The notes under the pieces are model-generated. The model was not told the origin of the DNA. It saw only the letters and a program-made list of their open reading frames with translations, and searched no databases. DNA of 64,000 nt from Pyrenopolyporus hunteri (lineage: Eukaryota; Ascomycota; Sordariomycetes; Xylariales; Hypoxylaceae): the NCBI GenBank assembly GCA_902806595.1, contig CADCXC010000037.1, positions 2,852,001 through 2,916,000 on the forward strand, given 5' to 3'. Of this stretch, positions 1-11,400 are shown piece by piece. The position numbers and the translations under genes are program-made. Position 1 is the first letter of the stretch. Each line of letters begins with the position of its first letter.

Positions 1-180
1 GGGCAAGGTAGTCGGCGTCGTTACCGCTGCCGACGTCCTGGCAAACTGCGGCTTGTTGGTCGCGGCGGGTGAAGCGGACGGCGACCGATACGGCAGCGAG
101 TCGTACCCATTAAAGTCGAAAAGGTCGAGGGGATCGGTCATGGTCGGCGCATTGATTGAAGACTGGCTTGAAGGGGACAT
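1..180 (-). CDS. 5' end of an unrecognised gene, cut by the window edge
   Basis: An open frame of exactly 60 codons runs from an ATG at 180 down to base 1 with no stop. An in-frame TAA lies 12 bases upstream of that ATG, which fixes it as the first possible start; a second in-frame ATG lies 13 codons further in, at 141. The visible residues are rich in Ser, Thr, Pro and Ala, with a short acidic/aromatic stretch DPLDLFDFNGYD. This is typical of a disordered N-terminus of a fungal regulatory protein, but no domain is visible. An A-rich tract on the minus strand lies 120-170 bases upstream and could be a nucleosome-depleted promoter tract. I do not recognise the gene and assign no function. Confidence 0.55.
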   Translation of the reverse strand, partial: MSPSSQSSINAPTMTDPLDLFDFNGYDSLPYRSPSASPAATNKPQFARTSAAVTTPTTLP

Positions 181-1654
181 GGAGTTGCGTTAAGGAGCGG
201 ACCTGTCCAGCTTAGGACAGGATGACCGTCTCGGCGTATTCAGTCTATTTCACGGGAGGGCGAACGCTTGCTTCGATTTGCTGATGTGACTATATTGCTG
301 TTTGAATTCTTTTAATTTTTTAATTTTTAATTTTTAATGTTTGTTTTTTGGTTGTCGTAGTTGTTATAGTGGTGGTGCTCCGCGGCAGTGTCGTCTGCAA
401 AAGAGAGAGTGAAGGGAAGGGCCAGACTGGTAGGGAAGGCGGATTAGTAGGGAAATTTGGATGATATGGATGCCTGGGACAGAGTGTCTCCTGTACGTAC
501 CAGCAAAGGCGTGCTAGGCCAAAAGTCAATTAGTTGGCTGAGAATGGGCGGTTTTCTTGGCAAAGGGGGGTAGATCCTGAGAGTACCCCCTTGGGTGGCT
601 TGGTACGAACTTGACCTTGTCGGGAAGGTTGACAGGGGTCGGACTGTCGATAAAAGAGGAGAAGACGCGTAAGCCAGTGCGAAGGTTTGTCCCCTTTCTG
701 TACCTTCTGTACCTTCTGCACTTCCTGTACACCCTTCTCGGCCAATGGACCGCAAACGTCCTAAGACCGAGAGCGACATGGTCCGAACGAATCAGAGCAC
801 GCCGGTATCGATGAGCCTACACGTTACTACCTACAGCACAGGTCACTAGAGATTATTCGAGGGTCACTAAGTACCTACCTAGGTATGTAGGTCCAGTAGG
901 TAACGACTTATCAAACCGGTCGTGCTCGTTACCTACTAGCAACCCGTCCTGTCCTGCAAGAGATGAGGGGGACAGCGCCTTTCTGCATTCGAGGATGACG
1001 ACGCCAGCTACACGCAAAGGCTTGGGGATCGTCCAATAGACCTCTCGCTAAGGGCGTCTAGTAGACCGCAGGCGGCCCTTGGCTTGCGATGGATGATGAC
1101 GATGTCAGAATCGTCAAGACCACGGTGGACCATCCCTTCGATAGAAAACAGACATGGCGGTTATGGGACACATTGGACACATCGTCAACGGATCACGGTT
1201 GGCTGTCAATCCCCAGAAATTGCCAGATAATACTCGAGAACTCAAACCCACACCCCACCCCCCAGGTCAACCACCGCGGTGTAGCATATGTGCACACATC
1301 AAATACATGCATCAGATCTGAATGGTCTTGTTTGGAAAATGCAGCCGGGACGTGAAAGCCCTAGTCCTACTGTGCCATGTTGCGAGTACTCGCGGTTTCG
1401 TGTTGTCCACCGCGGAGTCCCGGTGATCGGAAGGCAGATGGGGAAGTATAGAATACATGAACGTGCCATACGCTGTATCCCGCGACTACATACATGTATG
1501 TAGTAACGGCTACAATTGTTCGACCGACGAGGGGGGCCACGGAAAGTCTCCGGCAGAATAAAGAGACACTTCCACTGCTGGATACACTAGATAGAACCAT
1601 CGGTTCTACGGCACCACGGCAATGTTGTTCCAGCATTCCTTACTGCCAGTAGGT

Positions 1655-1735
1655 GGTAGCATGTGTATGTGTGTGTCTATATGCAGTGTCTATGTATGTA
1701 GTGTATGCGGTGTCAGTCGTATGTGTGTATTGCGC
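1655..1735. repeat. GT/TATG-rich simple sequence
   Basis: This is a low-complexity stretch of GTATGTGTGTGT-type runs, impure and interrupted. It explains the Met/Cys/Val-rich translation of the open frame that covers it, which should not be read as a gene. Confidence 0.6.
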
Positions 1736-2564
1736 TCAGGTATGCAAACATATGTGTTCTCTTTGCGAATGAGTTGTTGCTTGGTAGCCGAATGTGATGG
1801 GCACATATGTACGAGAGCCTATACGAGAGGCCGTAATATCGAATACCACATGTGTCAGAAGCGAGATCCCCGGCAAAGCGACTCGCCCAAAGGTCGACTC
1901 AAGCTCGATGTTCGAAATGTAGGCATGTATTGCCCGTACATAACATACATAACACGTATAACACGCATAACATACATGTGTAATAAGTAGTACTGGTGTG
2001 TATGTAACGGGATAGATGGGCTGCCGCAAAAGTAGGAACCTTGGAAATTCGGCTTGATTGGACCCCCGGAAAAGCACAGCCACCAGCGTTTTGTCCTGTC
2101 ATCATGGGCAGTCCACTTAGCAGGGCTAGCTTAGCGGGATAGTACCTATGGCTGCTGTAGTCGATATTAGGTACTTTGTATCCTATGTATTGGTTTTGGG
2201 TTTCAAATTCTCAAGCGTACATCGTCAAACAGCAAGATTACTGTTAATCTCGGACTCCGCGCTGCTTTGAAAGCCCCCGTCCACCCGTCTACCGGTACGA
2301 TCTCCCGTTCCCTTGACGGAATTAGCCATGCGATTAGCGCTCTTTTGGTTGGCGATCTGACGTCCCTGATATCACTAACCACAATGATTGCCCGCTCGGC
2401 GCATATTGCAGGAGTTGTTATTGTTATTGTTATTGTTCTTGTTTTGTTGTTCCATGTCTACCGGAACTTGCCGCGAATTGTCCTTTTTCATTCTTTTCTT
2501 AGGGATGGAGCCCCTAAATACAAGGTCAGTACCATACCCTGAAGAGGGGTCGTTTACCTACATA

Positions 2565-2582
2565 TACCTAGGTACCTAGGTA
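2565..2582. repeat. 18-bp perfect palindrome of AGGT/ACCT units
   Basis: The sequence TACCTAGGTACCTAGGTA reads the same on both strands. It is one of many copies of a dispersed palindromic motif in the non-coding parts of this window (see the finding on this element). Confidence 0.85.
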
Positions 2583-2596
2583 GGTAACCAATTGAT

Positions 2597-2785
2597 TTTA
2601 CCGTTATACATGCATATATACAACGCTTGGATGTAGGACGCACTCTCTAGGTACAAAGTACCTTTAAAGGGCCGTCTACTTAATTACCTAGGTAACTTTG
2701 CCGTTATATAGAACGCTTTGATAGTAGGCGTAGTCTCTAAGCACAAAGTAGCCCCAAGGGGCCATTTACTTTTATTAGCTTTACC
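2597..2785. repeat. Diverged tandem duplication, unit about 95 bp
   Basis: Two adjacent segments align over most of their length. The first runs from about 2597 to 2697 and the second from about 2698 to 2780. Both begin TT(A/G)CCGTTATA, share an AACGCTT.GAT.GTAGG.CG core, continue through CTCTA.G.ACAAAGTA, and end in an AAGGG.CC.T.TACTT..ATTA block. A third copy appears to start at about 2780 with TTTACCGTTA and then fades. The copies differ at many positions, so the duplication is old. No coding potential is seen. Confidence 0.65.
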
Positions 2786-4996
2786 GTTAAAAGGCTCTAG
2801 CTACAATGGTGAAATTGAAATTATACAGAATTACATAATGCTAGGTACCTGTCTCAGGAACAGGTACAAAGTTACAACGGTGGCTCTTGGCTCAAGGTTT
2901 AGACCTTAGCCCGCGGGGTGTCGGTGGCACTGCAACGCCGAACGGACGGGGGCAGGCGCTGGTAGAGTGCGATCTAGCGTCGGTAATCTACCAACTAAAG
3001 GTCCGTGGTTCAACGCTCGCAGAACTAAGTCTATTCGGGCTTAGGTGAGCGAGGCTTAGATTCCTTGGATCTTCGTTTTCCTTCGTTTCCTTCCTCTCCT
3101 TCCTTTCCTTCAGCTCGACAAGGACCTAAATCTCTTGTCTCTGCACGGTCATGCTCATTGTCATATTCGAATTAATTCACGCAGGCGCAGCAATACCCTC
3201 CATCCACCGCAGTAGTAATACTAAGGAAACCCGCAGGCCCGCTCACGAACAGCATTACCGACCTCCACACTGAAGCCGACCATGTTTATGTCTCCGAGCC
3301 CCGAAGGAAAAAAGAGACATTCCATGGCAAGGCATTTTTCCTAAATCAAAGCCGTCTTTTTGACTACCGACATCTCATAGGATGTATTGGTGACGAACGG
3401 CTTTTAAAAATAGCTTGTTTTTAGCTGCCGCGGCAAGGCTATCTCATTTCAACCTGATGCAGCCATCCCCACTGGGGTTTCGTTTCTGTAAACCTACTGC
3501 GCAGTACCAGTTCAATGCTAGACTTTCATCCCGACTTTTCTAGCTCGGCAATCCAAGCCCGTGGTAATCCAATAAGGTTGGGTGCCCCGAATACTGTGTA
3601 GGTCTACCACGGCCATGTTATCTACTAGGCCGATTAGGTACTCCGAAGAATACGGGCTTCGATCATACCACACTTAGTTCTGGTGAAACCGCCATTGCCA
3701 CGAGGACCAGAGGCAAGTCTTACCGATTATCGCGGCGAGTCTCCGGACGCTAAGTATACTGCTCGAACTGGAGGGAAAAGACCTTCGACCAAGCCAAGTA
3801 CTAGCTAACCAACCGACGAGCTAGATTATCTATCTTCATGAAAGGGCAGACAGGTGACGAGTCATGTCACTGCCGGCCGATTCCCCTTAGATGAAGATGG
3901 AAACAAAGCCGTCGACCGTTTACATTCTCATGCGAAGTGACCAAAATAGCATCGCGAGCATTGCATTACAACGCTCCGATGGGGCGGTATGTGGATTGAA
4001 GCAAGCTGACAAATAGGCACCAGACAAAAAGGGCGTTTTACTCATGCAGTTCATGTTAACCTTTCCCGCTCCCGAGAACCTCACCAAACGTTAATAGGTA
4101 GGTAGTAGGTGTGCGCCCACCTAGATGTCCGAACCCCGGCGGCGTCGTATCGTATGCGCTATTGGATCTTAGCCTTCCCCGAGCCGTGTGGCGGTGGCCA
4201 TAAATTGTGGCGTTGCCTTTGCCCGGGCCTACGACCACGTAGTACTACGTACAATACACACATACAACCGTGGCTATGCCATTCTTGGATGTAGTAGGTA
4301 CCATCATATTATCGAGTGAACACTCGCCTTTTCTTACTCTCATCTTTTGCCAAATATTAGCGGCAAACTATTGGCGACATGGTATTTCGACGAGATTCTC
4401 TCTATTACGAGTGTCCCAGCTGGCACGTTCTCAAGTATAGTACGCAGCAAAGCATACCTCACATTAGGAATGCCTCATCCACCTGGACCAATCAGAGATT
4501 CGAGCAACTTATGAAATCAATAATAGGCCGTAGCCTACCTACATAAGGTTTCAGTATATTAGATCAACCAACCCCAATCGAAAGAGGACATGTCAGGCAG
4601 ATTTTTGAAATTAACCAAACGGTCTATCAATTAGCGAGGATTAGGTAGGCAGTATCATCCCCATATATATCATTCCATATTAAGGGCCAGCACAATCGAG
4701 TCGCCCGGGACGTACGTTATTTTATATACATTCGTAAGGGGCTTCGGCTAGTATAGCAGCGATGAGGCCTCCTTGCATGTACTCGTCCCGTTCAACCCCT
4801 ATCTCCTTAGTTTTACCTCTCTGGAATATCTTGGCTTAAGGCTTCGTGCTATTCACCTCTACAACCTTACCTACGTTGTATTAATCAATCGGACGTACCT
4901 ACCTAGATACCTAGGTAGATCTTCTTTTATGGGAAGATTACCATAGAACCCAGAACTAGGACTGGGTTTAGAGACTCTTTAACAGAATCAGCTATC

Positions 4997-7525
4997 ATGA
5001 TTCAACAAAAAGAAGCCGAACCGTCAGGATCCGGTGGGGAGCGTCTATCGTCACTTGAGAGAGGCGAAGTCTCGCCCGAACGTCTAAGACACGTCTCGAA
5101 TTTCATCCAGGTCGTTCTACATGAGCTAGCCAGGAAAGACGACCGCTTTCTCTATATACAAACCGCATTTGAAAACTTCCTCGATGAACCGTTTAGTCTC
5201 AATGATCAAGGTTCAGAGGCGTATCTATCTACATCCGAATATGCGAAAGATGCATTGAAATTGGGCGTTGAAGGTCAAACCATGATCAAGAGTGATGCAA
5301 AATGCCGTCCTAATCTTAAGGATATCATTATTGAGTTTATCAACTTGACAACCTTTGAGCTGTTTAATGTGTTTGACATTGAAATCATACCTGAGCACGA
5401 GCAGCTTCAGGAAAACCTAGAAGCCCGCTTCGATCTCTTAACTATCCTATACGAAAAGTATCGGAATTTAGAACCGCCGCCGATAAAACAAGGGAAACAG
5501 GTGACAATCGTACCCAATTCTGAAGAACGATATTACGAGTATCCGACCGTCCTTGATCCCACCATTGGCCAGGTTAGGATCCTCGAAATCCTGGGTGGTA
5601 CAGAGGGCGATCCTATCGAATGCCATCTTATAGTATGCAATCTACACGAAGATGGCATCCCAGAGGCTCTATCATACGTCTGGGGTAACGATAGGTCCAC
5701 ATCGTTAATTCTGATCGGCCAGAAACCATTCCCCGTCACGACGAATCTTCACGGGATCCTTCGAGGTTTACGACGCCGGGACGCTACGAGGAGAATCTGG
5801 ATTGACGCTATATGTATCGACCAGTCGAATTCTAAAGAGAAAACGCATCAAGTCCGCCTTATGAGACATATATATTCTAGGGCTAAGAATACGATCATCT
5901 GGCTAAGCGGCGACCGCAGCGCATACGAACAAACGGCGAACCAACCTTGTACTCCTGTTCATGTAGAGTCTGTAGGAGCTACAATAGGTGAAGATGATCT
6001 TACCGCGATGTTCGAAGAATTCCGGTCGTATTCGAGGGGAGAGCAATGGGACCGAAAACGATGCGTGCTTTGCCGAAAGCTTCTCCCCTATATATCTGAG
6101 ATTCTCTCCTACGAATGGTGGGAGAGGATGTGGACTATCCAAGAGGCGGTTCTTCCGTCACCGTCCCCGATTATCGTCTTTCAAGGTCATTCTATTTCGT
6201 TAGATGTCCTCTTAAGGACGATAGAAGCCATACGGGACCTAGTTGGCGAACGAAACACCCGGCGCGTAAATAAACATCTAGCCGCAAGTAAGTGAAGTTG
6301 GTTTTTTATTTTTTCATTTATTATACTTCTACGGTAGCCTTTAGACTATATGTCTTAGATAACGTATTGTGCTATTAACTCACAAGGTACCTTAACTGAC
6401 TATTATATTTGCGGCCAAGGAGTGTGGTTGCTCATACGCAAGATACTAAGCTTCGAATGGGCCCGCCCTAATGCCGGAATACCAACATTGCTATGCAACT
6501 ATCGTCTTGGCAATAAAAAACGTCGATACGGCAGCCCCTACACATTCGGATCTCTATTATATCTTACGGGTTCTTATCGATCTACTGACCCGCGGGACAA
6601 AATATTTGCGTTAGAGTCTCTTCTCCCTAAGTCCCTAGGCCTTCTCATCCGCGTGGATTACGAAGAAGACTACCAAACTGTTTTCAAACGGGCAACCGCG
6701 CGAGCTTACAACATCTTCTCGATTCACATGTTCGCAATATATTTCAAATTCCTCTTTGAATCCCGTTCACTCGCACCAACTACTCCTTCCTGGGTTCTTG
6801 ACTTCGCCTACTCTGACGTAGACGTACGCCAAGCCTCCCGGGGCGTAAAACGACAGCAAGACCTCCCAGTCACGCTCGATCAGTTCATCGAGATCACCGC
6901 ACTAGGAGGGGCCTCGTATGCCGACCACACTGGCACGTTCTTCGCTACTCAAAGGACTCTATTTTGCACTGGTCGCCATATAGACCAAGTTTACCTAATT
7001 GGTACGGTCCCAATGGCAAGCGACGACGAACGTGGGCTACGTATTCTTGGAGATTTTTTGCGCGCTGCCCATAAGGAGCGCAAGTCAGTACTACGGAAGT
7101 TTGCGGAACGGAAAACTAAAGAAAACCCTAATACGACTTCGAAACAAAAACGTTGGCCCTCAACTCCGCACTTGTTTGATCTATTTCTATTGGGAGACGT
7201 TGGCGGCACCTCTGACGATTCATTCCTCCGCCATAAATTAGTTTCATACATAGATCAATTTCAAGAGATTGCCGGGAAACAGTACTTCATTTCGAAAAAG
7301 GGCGTTGTGGGGATCGCTACGGCTCCTATCGTAGTAGGAGACTCCCTCTTCCGGCCCAATAAGTTTCCAGTAAATTGGATCATCAGGGAGGCGGAGAATG
7401 GTGATGGAATTCCAAACACTACGCAGGAGCACCGCATAGTCGCCCGCGCGGCAATCCAGAACGAGGATTTGAATTTGCCATCCCTGAATAAGGACGTCCC
7501 CTGTCGATTGTTACGGTTCGTCTAA
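4997..7525 (+). CDS. HET-domain (heterokaryon incompatibility) protein
   Basis: Exons are 4997-6287 and 6420-7525, giving 798 residues. The single 132-bp intron has a GTAAGT donor, a CTTAACTGAC branch-like site and an AAG acceptor, and it splits an Arg codon so that the frame continues exactly. Residues 1 to about 180 are a long helical, charged N-terminal region I do not recognise. The HET domain follows, with ALSYVWGN near residue 224, RIWIDAICIDQ near 266 and a RAKNTIIWLSG block. After the intron comes STDPRDKIFAL, the usual downstream HET-family block. HET domains act in fungal non-self recognition and trigger cell death. The next gene downstream on the same strand, 0.9 kb away, is an NLR-like STAND protein, which suggests an allorecognition or immunity locus. 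The partner and trigger are unknown. The HET assignment is firm; its biological role here is inferred. Confidence 0.92.
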
Positions 7526-8413
7526 GCAGGGTATTTATACGGTCTTGAAGCAGGTTCTTGTCTAATCGAGTCCTCGGGGGTTGTTGTTCTTACGCTAATT
7601 AGGGCATCGGCTGAGGTTCAAAGGGGCGATAGTGGTGGCTCTCCCCTTCCTGCGTGTATCTAAATAGAGAATAACCCCTTTAGATTAGAATAAAGCATGA
7701 TAGACTTTTCAGTATCGGCTTGTATCTATGTTAGATTCTTGGCTTTAGGTAGCTACCTAGATATAATCACATAAGTCTACGGTTGGGGTCTTGATTACCT
7801 CTATAAGCGGAGATCGGGATAAAAAGAATACCGGGGGATGTATAGGTAGCCTAGCCGCTCAACGTTATCCTTTAAGAGTAGATATAATCTGGTGTATATA
7901 CAAAAGTTATATTTAGCAAAGCGGTAGAGTACTATTAGAATCCGAACAAATAGGTACCCAACCTACCCTATATTACCGTGACGAGGCTCTCAGGCGGCAT
8001 TTCCGACGAATTCTTACCTCTTTAGATTTAGAAGTTTGTCAGCCAAATACTGTTGGCGATATTCAGCTCGCTATATCCGGTAATACTACTCATATACCAC
8101 CCGTCATATGGTGCCTGTACTAATCTTAAAAGGGGAAGTCCCAAGCATATGCCATTTCAGCTGAACGGCCCCCACCACGCGAATGCTCTATGCCGCTGCA
8201 ACATTCCTTGAATCGGTTAGCCTATGCTAGCTCAGTAAGTGGTGATAATACCACCCTAGAAGTGATGAGTCGCTTTTGCTGTACCTAGCAGTAAGATAAG
8301 TATATAATACAATATGATAGTGGTCTCTTCTCTATTGTCACTTCTATCTCTGCTTCCTGGCCTGATGCTAGCCGCTTGTTTTCTCAAGAGGGACAACCCT
8401 TCCGATATTCAAG
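7526..8413. other. Intergenic region between the HET gene and the NLR gene
   Basis: There are 888 bp with no supported gene, AT-rich for this window. It should hold the 3' end signals of the HET gene (an AT-rich stretch with GAATAAAG near 7689) and the promoter of the NLR gene. A weak AGGTAGCTACCT palindrome lies at about 7747-7758. Confidence 0.55.
8299..8310 (+). promoter_or_regulatory. TATA-like element upstream of the NLR gene
   Basis: An AGTATATAATAC sequence lies about 105-115 bases upstream of the ATG at 8414. The position and sequence fit a core promoter, but no transcript evidence is available, so this remains a candidate. Confidence 0.35.
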
Positions 8414-11400
8414 ATGACTCAACAACGGCTTGATTTTCAGGTGATGTGGGAGGGGGAAATGAAGCGCTTCGAGGAACTCACAGGCAGAAAGCTCCTAAGC
8501 AGCTTTTCTAAGTCACCGGAAAGCCTCCAGGAGGAGTTCGATAATCTGTTCGATGACGAGGAGCAAGAAACGGGCCGCAAGGCACAAGCAAAGAGAATCG
8601 GCATGAACATCATATCATGTGTGAAATTGCTCGGTGGAGTTGCTGCCATGGGCGCTTCGACTGTCAGACCACAGCCTCGCCCCTAAATGTACGACTATAA
8701 GACGAGCGCTAAATATTCTTTAGGTATTCCCACCCGCAGACCTCTGCTTCAACGCCCTATCTTTATTGCTAGACGTCCCCAAGCAAGTCAGCGACCTTAA
8801 TGAAGAAATCCAAGCTGTATTTGCAGAAATAGGGCCGACACTCTCTCAATTCAAGATCTATGAGAGAATCGAAAGGTTTTACTCGATCGACGAAGGCTTG
8901 CTTATGTCCGTTCACGAAGTCTTAATTTGCTTTGTAGATGTATGCGCCTTGTGCATAAACTTCCAACACGGAGGTAAATGGAAACGGTTCAAGGCAAGGA
9001 CGAAGAGGGTCCTTTTCGACGACAAGGAGATCGCTGATGGTCTCAAACGTTTCGAGGGCCTCGTGCAACAGCAACAGAATACGCAAAATACTGTTGCGCT
9101 CGAGTATATACTGAGAAGCGAGAAGAATATCGTTGAACTACTTAACAAAGCTTGCGAGACTAACGGGCGTGTGAAGAACATCGAATCTAACGTGGGAATC
9201 CTGACGGACGCGGAAAAGAAAAGATCATCGGAGAAGATGGCGCGGGAATATGTTTCCAGGATCAAAGCTAAACTCGGTATCTCTGAAGAGGAGCAGAACG
9301 CTTCGAAGACCGCCTACGAAGAAATCTGGAAAAGTACGCATCCGGGAAGCGGGAACTGGTTTAAGGATATCGACTGCTACGTGGATTGGGCGGAAAGCGT
9401 CCACGGAGGCCCGAGTCCTCTGCTTTTCTTGATAGGGCCACCGGGCTCGGGAAAGACTTTCTCTGTCTCTGCTATCATCCATCATCTTCAGTCAAAGTAT
9501 AACTCGACGGAATCAGCCAACAAGTGCCTCGTCGCCTACCACTTCTTCCCTGCGCGGACGGGGAAGAACGGCGACGATAAGCAGCCGATAGAAACGGCCC
9601 TGAAGTCGTTGGCATTGCAGTTGGCAGAGCAAGACAGCGCGCACGCAAAGATAGTGGCTACTGCCTGCTCCGATGCCACGAAGGACGAGAAATTCTTCAA
9701 GAACGCGAAATGCTTGGATCTCTGGAATACCCTAAAGCTAGGCACCCCGATGCGGAAGACCACACACTTCATCGCTTTCGACGGTCTTAACCGTTTGACT
9801 CCTAAAGAGGTAGACATGTTGTTGGAGATGATCGGCACATTACAAGACACACTGTTACCCGAGAATGACTCGGGATCGGTCAAGATCCTTGTGTGCGGGC
9901 AACTTAATAACTTTGAATCCGGATTCATCAAGCTAGACCGACTTCCACCGTCCACCATCGAAATCATGGATCACATCAAAGAGGAAATGCGTATATATCT
10001 AGACCGCGAGCTTCAAGCTGCAGAACTGTTCCAAGGCCGAGACCCAAAGACTCTGCAGCTGAAGAAGGAGATTCATAAGATGCTTCTTGGGCAGCCTGAC
10101 TGCAACTTTTATACCATCCAAGAGGCTCTCAGCGATATCAAGGAGCTGGTATCGTCAGGGGGGTCGGAAGCAGAGCTCATAAAACTCCTCGCCAAGTTCA
10201 GCTTAGACCCGGTAGAACGGCTGAAGGAGGATATAAGTAAGTTGGAGACTGAGCTGATGGGTAGACAAGTAGACGAAGTAAACGAACTCCTCGGGTGGGT
10301 TCTCTTTGGGCAACGGTATCTCCTGGTCGAAGAGTTAGAAGCCGCTTTGGTGAGTCAAGAAGCTACCCCCTTATAATATTTCAGGGGCTACAATGCCGCT
10401 AAAAATGAAGCGGGATTGGAGACGGATAGTGTTCTTTACAGCCCCCTATTTCTATTCATATGCTGACGAGTTCGATATCTATAGTTCCTTCGATTCAAGA
10501 GGGATATCATCGAAAGACTAGACAAGTATATCGAGAAGAAATTCTCCAAGATACTTAGAATTGGTTCGGACAGCCGGGTCAGAGTCCAGGATGAGGACAT
10601 TGCCGACTGCGTGGTGAAACAGCGAGAAACACCCCGAGTGACGGACGATCCGCCGAGAATCAGTGCCACAATCACCATCACCAATGTAAACCGCACAACC
10701 ATACAGCGTTTTCTCTGGGACCTTAACGCTTACTCGACCCTGGATCACTTCTCCTTTCAACAAGGATCGGAGAACTCAAATTCCCCCAAGGGCCACATCC
10801 AAGTCAACGAGGTCGACTCTCATCTGAACATAGTCAAACTGACACTCGAATTTCTCCGTGGGCCGGTGGACCCGAGAACTCGAGCTATTGGTAATTATCT
10901 GTTATCCTATCTCCCACATCATCTCGAGGTCTTGCTCGGGGCTACCGGCTTAGACGTCATCGGGCCAAACGACAAGAGAGACATCGGAAGGGGAGTTTAC
11001 GACCTCTTCGACGATGCCGAGATCGTCGAACGGCATTGGGACAGTTGTGCGGGGGTGAACTGGGTCGCGGACCTCAGGCAGATGACCTTTTTCTGGAAAT
11101 GGCTGCAAGACCCGGTAGCCATTAGCAGCCTTTCGAGGAACGACAAGAAGCTCCTCGACAGCGCGAGGTCGCACCGGAACCCCCAGCGCAAGTTACTTGC
11201 TCCTATGATGACCAAGGTTGCCCACATCTGGCTACAAACTCGAACGGGCAAGGCTTATTTCCCCTTTAGATGGATTCGTGGGTTTCTTTCGCTGGTAAGT
11301 TGACCGATATCCCACGGCTTGTGTTATCCCTCTCTGACGTTGGGCAGACTACGCTTAAGGCTGTCGAAAATGGTGACCAGAAAGATAATGAAGCCTCGAG

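Larger units (their letters stand above)
181..4996. other. 4.8 kb gene-poor intergenic region
   Basis: No open frame here has a recognisable domain, good fungal codon use or paired splice sites; the longest is about 120 codons of simple-sequence character. What can be seen is a poly(T)-rich tract (about 310-350), GT/TATG-rich simple sequence (about 1655-1735 and 1935-1985), palindromic AGGT/ACCT elements (about 871-890, 2557-2587, 2685-2697, 4890-4918), a diverged tandem repeat at 2597-2785, a tRNA-like segment near 2955-3020 and a pyrimidine-rich tract at about 3068-3112. The last few hundred bases presumably hold the promoter of the HET gene. Confidence 0.6.

Noticed and set aside
1622..2105. 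Overlapping frames of 68-122 codons on both strands
   Set aside because: They arise from GT/TATG and ACATAC simple sequence, giving Cys/Met/Tyr/Thr repeats without any domain.
8740..8765. CCGCAG acceptor at 8738-8739 for the first NLR intron
   Set aside because: It gives the wrong phase. The TTTAG acceptor at 8722-8723 is in frame and restores VFPPADLCFNAL, which matches the Goodbye-domain family.
10350..10484. Possible small extra exon inside the NLR gene's second intron
   Set aside because: Frames through it hit stops or break family sequence, while one 135-bp intron joins EELEAAL directly to FLRFKRD in frame.
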